In this document: positions 1-7,463 of the stretch, piece after piece | How the letters are laid out: each line of letters begins with the position of its first letter | Numbering within the stretch: the first letter of the stretch is position 1 | Origin: an uncultured Alphaproteobacteria bacterium | GTDB lineage: Bacteria > Pseudomonadota > Alphaproteobacteria > Paracaedibacterales > CAIULA01 | DNA length: 64,000 bases | Direction: 5' to 3' | NCBI GenBank assembly: GCA_903899945.1 | Contig: CAIULA010000008.1 | Location: 1-64,000, forward strand | Translations under genes and position numbers: made by a program | The notes under the pieces: model-generated | The model's input: only the letters and a program-made list of their open reading frames with translations | Databases searched by the model: none | Told to the model about the DNA's origin: nothing

Positions 1-263
1 CATAAGTCAATCACAAAATCCTAGCGGATCTTGGTTAAAATGAAAGAAACAATCTCAGTCGTTTGTTATTATAGGGTCGCCGGGGTTATTTTAAGAATTA
101 TGACCGTTTCCGCAATGGCGTCATCTACCCGTGCATAAGTCTGGTCTTGGGGCTTATGGTTTTTACATTGATGGATCGAAAGATACCTCGTTTAGAAGAT
201 TATATTTTTTAACCACCCCAACTCTAGAGTAACTCCGGCACCGATCTCACTATAAAAGGAGTC
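1..263. other. Left-edge region without a confident gene
   Basis: No gene can be assigned here. A stop-bounded plus-strand frame at 75-212 would encode a short piece with a hydrophobic stretch and no usable start, and an overlapping minus-strand frame is also open, so neither is convincing. The part next to the transposase (about 150-263) is the leader of the IS110-type gene. In this family that is one of the places where a structured noncoding (bridge) RNA can be encoded. The exact left end of the IS was not found. Confidence 0.4.
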
Positions 264-269
264 ATGATT

Positions 270-1643
270 ATGAACAAGAAAAATCAAAAAGCTCCCAGCA
301 TAGAAGGATTCGACATGATCAATCCAGATGCTGCCGGTATAGATATTGGTTCAAAAATACATTACGTTTGTGTACCAAAGGAAAGAGATGAGGTTCGTAT
401 AAAGTCATTTGGTTGTTTTACAGAAGACATCAACAAGATGGCATCGTGGCTGAAAAAATGTAGAGTTCGATCTGTTGCAATGGAGTCGACAGGTGTTTAC
501 TGGATTCCAGTTTATCAAATCTTGGAGCAAGAGGGATTTGAGGTCAATCTAATCAATGCTCAACATGTAAAAGGCGTTCCTGGACGAAAGAAGACAGACG
601 TTGAAGATTGTAGCTGGCTTCAAAAACTTCATAGTTATGGGCTATTGAAAGCTTCATTTCGTCCTAATGATCAAATATGCGTGTTGCGCAGCTACATTCG
701 TCATCGAGCTCGTTTGATTGAAAATGCATCAACGCATGTTCTAAGGATGCAAAAAGCTTTAACAGAGATGAATATGCAACTCCATAATGTCATTAGTGAT
801 CTTACGGGCGTTACAGGAACAGCTATTATTACAGCCATTCTTGCAGGGGAACGAGACCCTGTGGAGCTAGCTAAATTACGAAATGAGGGAATCAAAAGCA
901 GTGAAGATGTGATTGCCAAATCATTGCAGGGGAATTATCGCGAAGAACAACTATTTATATTGAGGCAAGAGTTTGAATCTTATCAATTTTACCAAAACCA
1001 GATTCAAGCCCTTGATAAAGTTATTGAGACTTGTTATCAAACTTTCGGCAAACAAGAGAATAGAGAACCTTTAAAAACTAAGAAGAAGCGTAAACCCAAG
1101 CATACGCCTCCCTTTGATCTAAGAGAAAGGTTATATGTTCTTACAGGTGTAGATTTTACAGCAATCCCTGGTTTGAATGAGCTGACGGTTCAAACCATTC
1201 TATCAGAAATTGGTACAGATATGAGCAAATGGGACACGGAAAAGCATTTCACATCATGGTTAGGCTTAAGTCCTACCAATAAAATTAGTGGTGCAAAAGT
1301 ATTGAGTAGTAGAACCAGAAAAATTAAAAATAGCGCTGCAAATGCATTTAGAACAGCAGCTCTGGCTGCTGGTAAAACTCAAACAGCCATGGGTGCGTTT
1401 ATGAGACGTATAAAAAGTAAAGCAGGAGCTCCAAAAGCGATTACAGCAACGGCAAGAAAAATAGCTTGTTTATTTTATAGATTGCTCAAATTCGGCAAAG
1501 ATTATGTTGAACAGGGAATAGAATCTTACGAAAAAAAGTATGAAGCTAATTTGGTTGGAAAATTAGAAAAACTAGCAAAACGTCTTGGTTATGACTTGGT
1601 CGAGAAACCGGAAAAACAGCTGGCGGGTGCAATTGTTTCTTAG
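270..1643 (+). CDS. IS110-family transposase (DEDD recombinase)
   Basis: Transposase of the IS110/IS1111 family, a RuvC-like DEDD enzyme with a C-terminal transposase_20 domain. Counting from the chosen start, the catalytic acidic residues fall at D25 (GIDIGS), E72 (MESTGVYW), D110 and D113 (KKTDVEDC). The C-terminal domain starts near the segment LTGVDFTAIPGLNELT. About 457 residues is normal for the long subgroup, so the protein looks complete. An ATG also exists 6 nt upstream (264), but AAGGAG at 256-261 is 8 nt from the ATG at 270 and only 2 nt from the first. Element ends were not resolved: IS110 elements often lack terminal inverted repeats and target duplications. The gene abuts a wrecked tyrosine recombinase gene on its right. 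Confidence 0.93.
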   Translation: MNKKNQKAPSIEGFDMINPDAAGIDIGSKIHYVCVPKERDEVRIKSFGCFTEDINKMASWLKKCRVRSVAMESTGVYWIPVYQILEQEGFEVNLINAQHVKGVPGRKKTDVEDCSWLQKLHSYGLLKASFRPNDQICVLRSYIRHRARLIENASTHVLRMQKALTEMNMQLHNVISDLTGVTGTAIITAILAGERDPVELAKLRNEGIKSSEDVIAKSLQGNYREEQLFILRQEFESYQFYQNQIQALDKVIETCYQTFGKQENREPLKTKKKRKPKHTPPFDLRERLYVLTGVDFTAIPGLNELTVQTILSEIGTDMSKWDTEKHFTSWLGLSPTNKISGAKVLSSRTRKIKNSAANAFRTAALAAGKTQTAMGAFMRRIKSKAGAPKAITATARKIACLFYRLLKFGKDYVEQGIESYEKKYEANLVGKLEKLAKRLGYDLVEKPEKQLAGAIVS

Positions 1644-1659
1644 AAGCAGTAGAAAAATG

Positions 1660-2056
1660 TCATAGGATTTCATGTTTGTCTTGAATGACCTTATGTTTAG
1701 CGGAATGATGACGTTCTGTAAATTGACGTCAATGTATCGATCCGTAATAGCACCTGACCCATGTCCTGCGTCATCATGAACATGTTCTCGAGGTCTATGC
1801 TTTACATCATCTGAAATTCCGGTATGACGAAGCCAATGTACCGTTGCTTTCATGAGAGAATCGGCCTCTTCTTCGTGGCCGTCTGCTTTAAGGCTAATGA
1901 TGGCTTGATCAAAGCAAGATTGAATGATTTTACGAAGATAAGAACTATTTGTGATTGGGGCTTGTCCTAGAGTTTTTGGTAGGAGATGGCTTTAATCAGA
2001 AAGCGCTGGAAGAGGGGGTAGTCCTAAGTACGCTGTAAGCCAGGATACGTGTAATT
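1660..2056 (-). pseudogene. Degenerate tyrosine recombinase (phage-integrase type), C-terminal part
   Basis: Minus-strand reading gives the C-terminal catalytic half of a tyrosine recombinase: VHWLRHTGISDD (catalytic Arg and His region), then a DDAGHGSGAITDRYIDV segment holding the later conserved H/G residues and the tyrosine. The gene is broken. A TAA lies in frame at 1992-1994, between LPPLPALSD and SHLLPKTLG. Near 1715-1725 the frame shifts so that the natural tail (ERHHSAKHKVI) continues in another frame to a stop at 1660-1662. Upstream of about 2056 no continuation is visible, so the N-terminal DNA-binding domain is gone. It sits 17 nt beyond the IS110 transposase stop and probably belonged to an older integrated element. 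Confidence 0.8.
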
Positions 2057-2190
2057 ACATAGCATAAGGATTTAAAAATGGCTGGAGAGGCTTTATTTTC
2101 TTCAGATAACAGGGGATTTATATCATTTTTTTATTTTTTGGGATGTCACTCTATTTTTTAGATATAATTTTGATTGATTTTTGAAACCCT

Positions 2191-2763
2191 TTAAACCCTT
2201 TCTGAGATTACATTTTTTGTAGCTGGAATCCATCTGTAAAGCGTTGGGATTGAGATCCCGAGTTTACCTGCCACTTCTTTAGGTGGTATACCATCAGCTA
2301 AAAGTTTTTTAGCTGATTCAATTTTGCTATCCGTCATCCGTCTTTTTCTGCCGCCAATTCTTCCGCGTTGTTTGGCAGCCCTTAAACCAGTACGCGTCCG
2401 TTCAACTATTAATTCTTTCTCCATTTGGGCAAGACTGGCCATGATATGAAAGAAAAATCGCCCCGTAGGTGAGCTGGTATCAATATGATCAGTGAGGCTT
2501 TTAAAATGAACTTTGTTTTTTTCTAACTGATTTGTAAATTCTATGAGGTTTTTAACGCTTCTCCCCAAGCGGTCTAATTTCCAAACAACAAACGTATCTC
2601 CTTCTCGGAGCTGCTCTAAGGCTTGTTCAAGACCTGGTTTATCGGCTCTAAGACCACTGATTTTGTCTTCGTATAGTTTCTCGCACCCAGCCTGCTTTAA
2701 AGCTTCTTGCTGTAAATCCAAATTCTGATCTTGAGTCGAAACACGCGCATATCCTATTAACAT
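2191..2763 (-). CDS. Serine recombinase, resolvase/invertase family
   Basis: Small serine recombinase of the Tn3 resolvase/DNA invertase family. Residues 1-140 form the catalytic domain: nucleophile S9 in GYARVSTQDQ, the DRLGRS motif near residue 65, and the long E-helix containing MEKELIVERT. Residues about 145-185 form the Hin-type helix-turn-helix (GRKRRMT... PTLYRWIP). At 190 residues it has the usual length and looks intact. Its ATG follows the stop of the DUF2442 gene by one base, so it is probably cotranscribed with the DUF4160/DUF2442 pair. A Tn3-type transposase remnant lies 1.8 kb away and may once have been its partner. Resolvase and invertase cannot be separated without seeing a recombination site. 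Confidence 0.93.
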   Translation of the reverse strand: MLIGYARVSTQDQNLDLQQEALKQAGCEKLYEDKISGLRADKPGLEQALEQLREGDTFVVWKLDRLGRSVKNLIEFTNQLEKNKVHFKSLTDHIDTSSPTGRFFFHIMASLAQMEKELIVERTRTGLRAAKQRGRIGGRKRRMTDSKIESAKKLLADGIPPKEVAGKLGISIPTLYRWIPATKNVISERV

Positions 2764-2764
2764 C

Positions 2765-3082
2765 TTATCTTACAACCCATTCACCTTTATCTTTGATGAT
2801 TTCATACATGGCATCTGGAGCTAAATCTAAGCTTCCAGGCCAAGTTACAGCGCCATGATCAAGATAAACGCTTTTAAAAAGATGAGGATCTCGAAGGGCT
2901 GTAAAGACACCTGCCTTATCACTTGTGATAAGCTCCGATAAATCAACAAAACCTTCACTCTCATCCATAAGCTTAACGTAGAGACGATAAGAGTCTACCG
3001 GACGAACCTCATGAACGCGCCAAGGAGCAGAAGGAACTATTCCAAGAGTTCTATCTTCACTGGCATTTGTTTCATTTCGCAT
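2765..3082 (-). CDS. DUF2442 domain protein
   Basis: Small protein matching the DUF2442 family: a WRVHEVRPVDSYRLYVKL opening strand pair, the conserved GFVDLSEL segment, and an aromatic/acidic tail containing AVTWPGSLDLAPDAMYEII. DUF2442 proteins are commonly encoded next to DUF4160 proteins, and the pair has been suggested to act like a toxin-antitoxin or regulatory module; biochemical function is unproven. The open frame extends 15 codons further upstream, but the ATG at 3080-3082 (MRNETNASED) fits the family length better and still overlaps the 3' end of the DUF4160 gene by 46 nt, which indicates translational coupling. The serine resolvase follows directly. Confidence 0.82.
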   Translation of the reverse strand: MRNETNASEDRTLGIVPSAPWRVHEVRPVDSYRLYVKLMDESEGFVDLSELITSDKAGVFTALRDPHLFKSVYLDHGAVTWPGSLDLAPDAMYEIIKDKGEWVVR

Positions 3083-3294
3083 AACTTCCAATCCTCCATT
3101 AATTCTTCTCGGTGCAATGATGCCCATTCCAAGATTAAAGCCAAGGCTCTTCGTGGCATAAATCCTTTTACGATTTCAAGCGTTCGAATATTTATAACCT
3201 CATACTCACCATATAAAGCATGAAAATGCGGAGGAGCATGATCACCCCAAAACATTTGGATCAAAATTCCATAAAATGTACTGATGGTTGGCAT
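3037..3294 (-). CDS. DUF4160 domain protein
   Basis: 85-residue protein of the DUF4160 family, recognised from the start MPTISTFYGILIQMFWGDH, followed by PPHFHALYGEY and the C-terminal WASLHREELMEDW. The conserved His/Asp/Glu-rich pattern (DHAPPHFHA) is typical of the family. It is first in a compact minus-strand set, DUF4160 - DUF2442 - serine resolvase, with overlapping or abutting ends. Members are usually partnered with DUF2442 in accessory regions; function is unknown and only inferred to be module-like. The gene looks complete, with an ATG start. Confidence 0.85.
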   Translation of the reverse strand: MPTISTFYGILIQMFWGDHAPPHFHALYGEYEVINIRTLEIVKGFMPRRALALILEWASLHREELMEDWKLCEMKQMPVKIELLE

Positions 3295-3572
3295 GGGTTG
3301 CTCTTTCTGAATCCGTTTTCATTCTCAAAACTTAACTGAAGTATACTGCATTCAAGAATCAGTTTCAAGAAAGGTTTTCAAGAATTGAGGTGTGGTTGCT
3401 TTTTATCCTCTGTAAAGACCAGAATTCCTGTTGTTTTCTGATCTTACTCGCTTTTTTAAAATGACAATTTTAAAAACAAAAATGCAGGTTCTCAAAAATG
3501 GTCGATTTCTTAAATGATACTTGCTAATCATTTTTCTTTAAAAGTGTGGGATATAAGGTTTGGGTTAAAATC

Positions 3573-4169
3573 TTATTTTCCTAAAAAGTAGAATAATCTT
3601 TCAATAAGTTTCTCTTTAATTTGATCGATGATACTTTGAACTTGTCCTTTTTGAATTATGCGAATATTTTCTATGCCGGTAATGGTCGCAGCTGCTGAAT
3701 GGAAGTTCTTAAATCCCAACGTTGGCCGCGTTCGCTTTTTAATGAAACGGTGATCTTGCTCAACAATGTTATTGAGGTATTTGATTTGACGGATTTCAAT
3801 GATCTCTTCTGCTTCCATTCCATCATTACACGCATCAAGAGCAGCTTTATTGCTCCCACTTTTATCAACCGCTCGATAAAGATAAACCCACTTGCCGTTC
3901 AGCTTAATGTAGGTCTCATCCATGCGCCAACTCCCATTCACAGGCTTCTTACGGCAACGAACACGAGTATCAATCAATCGCGTAAAACGTTTAACCTAGC
4001 GTTGTAAAGTTGAGTGATCAATATTAGCTCCCCTTATAATCATCATTTCTTCAAGTTCACGATAGCTTAATGAAAAACGACACTTCATGTAAACAAACAG
4101 CATGATGATCCTTGGAGAAGAACAAAAGTGCTTAAAATATTTCAGGAGATCGGGAGAAATTTGCAACAT
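3573..4169 (-). pseudogene. Broken IS6-family transposase
   Basis: Reading from an ATG at 4167-4169 gives an IS6/IS26-like transposase start (ISPDLLKYFKHF, then SLSYRELEEMM), interrupted by an in-frame TAG at 3996-3998 and resuming with the first catalytic aspartate in SWRMDETYIK. The C-terminal part IRQIKYLNNIVEQDHRFIKK and LGFKNFHSA is well kept. Between RAVDKSGS and NKAALDACND about 40 residues typical of the family are missing, and the join is at the residues DKSG. Family members have a second DKSG further on, which suggests deletion between short direct repeats. A candidate terminal repeat lies at 4183-4200. The stop and the deletion both argue it is inactive. Confidence 0.85.
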
Positions 4170-4182
4170 CGGGGGCTTCCTA

Positions 4183-4200
4183 TTTGCAACAAACAGTACC
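4183..4200. repeat. Candidate IS6-type terminal inverted repeat
   Basis: Read on the minus strand this is GGTACTGTTTGTTGCAAA, close to the IS6-family terminal repeat (GG-CTGTTGCAAA type). It sits just upstream of the transposase pseudogene start, where the right end is expected. No matching repeat was found at the other end (about 3450-3570), consistent with a decayed element. Confidence 0.45.
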
Positions 4201-4570
4201 CGTATTTTTAGCGTAGCTCAACAGATGCGACAGAACCCCAGACACCATCATAAAGCAACAAAAAGCTCTTAAACAACTTTCCTGTCTAGGGTGACAAATC
4301 TTAACCCTAGACACATTTGCCTTTCATTAGCCGTCCTCTCTCTTCTAAAAAGTAGGGGGGTCAATGCCCCTGGCGATGCCAGTCACTAAAAGGGACGCGT
4401 TGCTTTTACGCCGTGCGCCAGAAAATCCTATCACAATAAAAATTCAATTCAATCCTTCGCCACTTCCCCTCCATGTTCTTCGTCACCCTCAGACTCCATC
4501 CTCGGTTTCCTTATCCCATGGAGGGGAATAATATACCCTGAGAGGGGTCAATAAGCTTGGCACTTGATAA
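4201..4570. other. Gene-free decayed interval
   Basis: No intact reading frame, RNA gene or clear regulatory site is visible between the IS6-type remnant and the Tn3-type fragment. The composition is more GC-rich and C-rich in places (4340-4540) than the surroundings, which fits leftover foreign DNA. Confidence 0.4.
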
Positions 4571-4660
4571 TCAGAATTCTTGCCGTTCAAGGTCGCTCAG
4601 AGTAGGTGCACCATAAATATCAAGAAGTTCTTTTGCTGAAAGAAGGCGGGAGTTTTTGTT
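4571..4660 (-). pseudogene. Possible Tn3-family transposase N-terminal remnant
   Basis: Minus-strand translation gives SRLLSAKELLDIYGAPTLSD followed by LERQEF and a TGA. This resembles the N-terminal DUF4158-type start of Tn3-family transposases (a leucine-rich opening, then a short Pro/acidic segment ending in an aromatic pair). Nothing beyond it is readable. Together with the nearby Tn3-type resolvase it could be the last trace of a Tn3-like transposon. The match is short, so the call is tentative. Confidence 0.35.
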
Positions 4661-4727
4661 AGCCTTAATTCATCTTTTCTTGTGCAAAGTATCTCGACTT
4701 TCCTACAGTTCTAATATTACCTGATTT

Positions 4728-5030
4728 TTAGAGAAAATGAGTACTTTTCTGTGAGAAAGGCTTTATATTCGTTTTTATATGAAATTTTGCTTCTTCTAGC
4801 TCAAAATCATCTTGGAGACCCATCCAAAATTCTGCAGAAGTTCCAAAATAATGGGACAGCCTTAATGCAGTATCTGCTGTAATGCTCCTTTTTCCATGAA
4901 TAATCTCATTAATACGACGAGGAGGAACTCCTAAATCTTTAGCTAAACGGTTTTGAGTCAGCTTAAAAGGAAACATGAATTCTTCTAGCAAAACTAGGCC
5001 TGGATGAATATTAGGTAGTTTTTGTGTCAT
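4728..5030 (-). CDS. HigA-type antitoxin (XRE helix-turn-helix)
   Basis: 100-residue antitoxin of the HigA family. It opens with IHPGLVLLEEFMFPFKLTQN, then the helix-turn-helix LAKDLGVPPRRINEIIHGKR and the family signature TALRLSHYFGTSAEFWMGLQ. It neutralises the HigB mRNA-cleaving toxin and represses its own promoter through the HTH. It is the second gene of the module, 10 nt behind higB, which is the inverted order (toxin first) normal for higBA. Both genes look intact. A palindrome 10 nt ahead of higB is the likely operator. Confidence 0.93.
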   Translation of the reverse strand: MTQKLPNIHPGLVLLEEFMFPFKLTQNRLAKDLGVPPRRINEIIHGKRSITADTALRLSHYFGTSAEFWMGLQDDFELEEAKFHIKTNIKPFSQKSTHFL

Positions 5031-5040
5031 GCAATCCTCC

Positions 5041-5322
5041 TTAATGATAATCTACAATTTCAATGTCATGGACGTTGTTATCTTGCCATGAAAAACAAAT
5101 GCGCCACTGATCATTTATTCGAATGCTATAACGCCCTATTAAATCTCCTTTTAAGGCCTCTAGCCGATTAGCTGGAGGGATCATTAAATCTTTTATACTA
5201 TGAGCGTTATTAAGCATTCTTAATTTTCTTCTAGCAGTTAACTGGATGTCTTTTGGCAGGCGGCGTGAAAAATCACCTTTCCATATTTTCTCAGTTTCTG
5301 AACATTTGAAGCTAATAATCAT
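5041..5322 (-). CDS. HigB-type toxin (RelE superfamily)
   Basis: 93-residue RelE/HigB-fold toxin. The N-terminus MIISFKCSETEKIWKGD is followed by the HigB pattern ARRKLRMLNNA, then NRLEALKGDLIGRYSIRI and the C-terminal DQWRICFSW segment ending DIEIVDYH. HigB proteins cleave mRNA on the ribosome. Basic and aromatic residues of the RelE fold (R near RYSIRINDQWRICF, final H) are present, so the toxin is probably active. It is the first gene of a two-gene operon with higA. It sits among mobile-element debris, typical for such modules. Confidence 0.93.
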   Translation of the reverse strand: MIISFKCSETEKIWKGDFSRRLPKDIQLTARRKLRMLNNAHSIKDLMIPPANRLEALKGDLIGRYSIRINDQWRICFSWQDNNVHDIEIVDYH

Positions 5323-5331
5323 AACATAATA

Positions 5332-5350
5332 TATAACGGATAACGTTATA
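5332..5350. promoter_or_regulatory. Palindromic operator candidate for higBA
   Basis: Perfect inverted repeat TATAACG-gataa-CGTTATA (7-5-7), ending 10 nt upstream of the higB ATG. Position and symmetry fit an autoregulatory HigA (or HigBA complex) binding site overlapping the promoter. The repeat is seen directly; the binding is inferred. Confidence 0.6.
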
Positions 5351-5597
5351 AGTCAATATGTGGTTAAATCTCATAAAGTATACTTTGTGAGAATGAAGTT
5401 TATTGTGTCTCAAATTATGTATTATGAAATTATTCTCATATTATCTAAACTTCTAAATGCCCACGATAGCAAGATATTTTTCTAGTTATCAAAGCTGAGA
5501 GCCAGAAAAATGACGTCTTTATGTACATGACTTTTTAATCAAGTGCACAAAATCGAATTTTATGTACATGATTTTTAAAAACACTTTAAGTAGCTGC

Positions 5598-6126
5598 TTA
5601 CAGAAGAGGCTGAATGTTAGAAAGTAAACTAAACAAAGCGTGGTTTAAGTAGAAATTATCTTTCTTAATTTTGTGCTTGGTAAGAACACCGATGTTTACA
5701 AGCTGATCTAAATATTTTCCAGCTGTTCGACGTTCAATACTTAATTCCTCACATAAAAATTCAATTTTAGTATATGGATGTCTAAATAAATTATTTAGTA
5801 AATCTTGGCTATAAATTTTAGGAAGATCAGTTTTTATCTTATTTTTATGACTTTGCATCAACTCTTTAATATTGCGAATCAAATAGGTTGTTTGGTTTGA
5901 GGTTTTCTCAATGCCCTCAAGCATATAGAGAATAAACTCTTCCCAAGTATTTTCCGTTCTAACAGTTTGTAAAAGTCTATAATAATCACTTTTCTTTTGA
6001 TTGATATAGCGAGAAAGATACAGAACTGGACTATCCAACAAGCCACATTTAACAAGATACAAAATATTGATAATACGCCCAGTGCGGCCATTACCATTAT
6101 AAAAAGGATGAATACTTTCAAATTGA
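5598..6126 (-). pseudogene. Fic-family protein, 5'-truncated at the catalytic motif
   Basis: Minus-strand frame encoding the C-terminal part of a Fic/DOC protein. The active-site motif HPFYNGNGRTGRI is complete (about 6070-6115), followed by the helical LYLVKCGLLDSPVLYLSRY and a C-terminal winged-helix-like segment (EFLCEELSIERRTAGKYLDQL). Fic enzymes transfer AMP to protein hydroxyls. Immediately upstream of QFESIHPF the frame is lost, where a group II intron reverse-transcriptase fragment begins on the other strand. The N-terminal half of the Fic fold is therefore missing and no start codon remains upstream of the motif. Translation from an internal ATG (6060-6062) would lack the motif. Confidence 0.85.
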
Positions 6127-6500
6127 TGGAAGCGGTTTTAGTTTTAAAGAATAAAGGTTATAAACCTTTACCTTTAAAACGCATCTTAATTCCTAAAAAG
6201 AACTCTAATCAGAAGAGGCCGCTCTCTATCCCCGCTATGAAGGACAGAACAATGCAGGCTTTATGGTTGCTGGCTCTTGAACCTATAGCAGAAGAAATAG
6301 CAGACAAGAACAGTTATGGTTTTAGGCCTAAGCGTTCCCCAGCGGATGCTATTGCTCAATGCTATCTCTTACTTTGTCGGAAAACCTCAGCTCAATGGAT
6401 CTTTGAAGGAGATATAAAAGCGTGCTTTGACCGCATTAGCAGTGACTGGTTGTTAGAGAACATTCCTATGAATAAAACAATTCTGAAGAAATTTCTCCTG
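6126..6500 (+). pseudogene. Group II intron reverse transcriptase fragment (LtrA-like)
   Basis: Internal fragment of a group II intron-encoded reverse transcriptase. It contains YKPLPLKRILIPKKNSNQKR, PLSIPAMKDRTMQALWLLAL, the DKNSYGFRPKRS motif (RT1-2) and IFEGDIKACFD carrying the first catalytic Asp of the RT3 block, then WLLENIPMNKTILKKFL. It stops before the YADD-containing palm, the maturase and the endonuclease. Upstream, the apparent open frame runs back to 5997 but that part is antisense to the Fic gene. Both ends are truncated, and no intron RNA domains V/VI were recognised next to it. Confidence 0.88.
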
Positions 6501-6560
6501 CTTGATTTCCTGTCTGATATCATGCTCCAATGATTATGACGAGTAATTATTGGATTATGT

Positions 6561-7463
6561 ATGAAGCGTAAAATAGCCCTCATTTTTGTCGGAAATGGTT
6601 GGGGGGCTCCGGATATGCGAGCGGCAAATGGTGCGGGGAAAACTGCCGAGGTTTTATCAGAGCTCCTCATACAAGAAGACCCAGATATCTTTTATATGGA
6701 TTTTCACAAACCGGACTCGTTGAAAATTAATAAGAAAATTTCCAACGAAAATCTCTCTCTTCATTTTTCTCAAGTGACGGAGGTTTCTCAAAGCTTAAGT
6801 CAAATGGTGGTTGATGTTATTCAAAAGGGCTTATTTCCCATTGTGATAGGAGGCGATCATTCAATTGCCATTGGAACTTGGAGTGGAGTCCGCTTAGCAA
6901 ATCCGATGCGTAATTTTGGGCTTTTGTGGTTTGATGCCCATATGGATGCGCATACACCTGAGACAAGCGAATCTCAATCTCCTCATGGTATGCCGCTGGC
7001 GGTATTGCTTGGAAAGGGGATTTATGAGTGGGTGAATTTAGGGAAAGTGGTGCCAAAACTTTATCCTGAGAATTTAGCTTTACTTGGAATTCGTAGTTAC
7101 GAAAAAGGCGAGGCACAGCTTTTAGAAAGAAATCATGTCAAAATATTCTATCAATCAGATGTAGAAAAAATTGGCCTAGATGTAGCTTATCAAGAGGCAC
7201 ATGCTCATGTGACGAGAACGACGCCTTATTTTGGGGTCAGTATTGATGTTGATGTCTTTGACCCTTCAATTGCCCCGGGTACGGGAACAACCGAGAAAAA
7301 TGGTTTGATGGATAAAGATTTATTGCCATTAATAAAAGGGCTTAGGTCAAACCCAAACTGCTTAGCTTTAGAAATTGCTGAATTTAATCCAAACAAAGAT
7401 CAAGACAACAAAACGTTGACCTTAATTGTGAATTTAATACAAAAAGTCCTTGAGGAATCATGA
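6561..7463 (+). CDS. Arginase
   Basis: Arginase of the ureohydrolase family, hydrolysing L-arginine to ornithine and urea. Manganese-ligand motifs are complete: GGDHS (97-101), DAHMD (125-129), and SIDVDVFDPSIAPGTGT with D229 and D231. At 300 residues it has the normal length for bacterial RocF. It is the first gene of a pair; the aminotransferase that uses ornithine overlaps it by 4 nt (ATGA). Together they feed arginine nitrogen and carbon toward glutamate semialdehyde. The gene starts about 60 nt downstream of the intron-RT debris, so its original upstream region has probably been replaced. Confidence 0.95.
   Translation: MKRKIALIFVGNGWGAPDMRAANGAGKTAEVLSELLIQEDPDIFYMDFHKPDSLKINKKISNENLSLHFSQVTEVSQSLSQMVVDVIQKGLFPIVIGGDHSIAIGTWSGVRLANPMRNFGLLWFDAHMDAHTPETSESQSPHGMPLAVLLGKGIYEWVNLGKVVPKLYPENLALLGIRSYEKGEAQLLERNHVKIFYQSDVEKIGLDVAYQEAHAHVTRTTPYFGVSIDVDVFDPSIAPGTGTTEKNGLMDKDLLPLIKGLRSNPNCLALEIAEFNPNKDQDNKTLTLIVNLIQKVLEES

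Noticed and set aside
75-212. Stop-bounded frame with a hydrophobic stretch in the left flank
   Set aside because: No start codon or ribosome-binding site, an opposite frame is also open, and no family could be named.
5997-6125. Upstream extension of the reverse-transcriptase frame
   Set aside because: This part is antisense to the Fic gene and has no RT similarity; RT resemblance starts only at about 6126.
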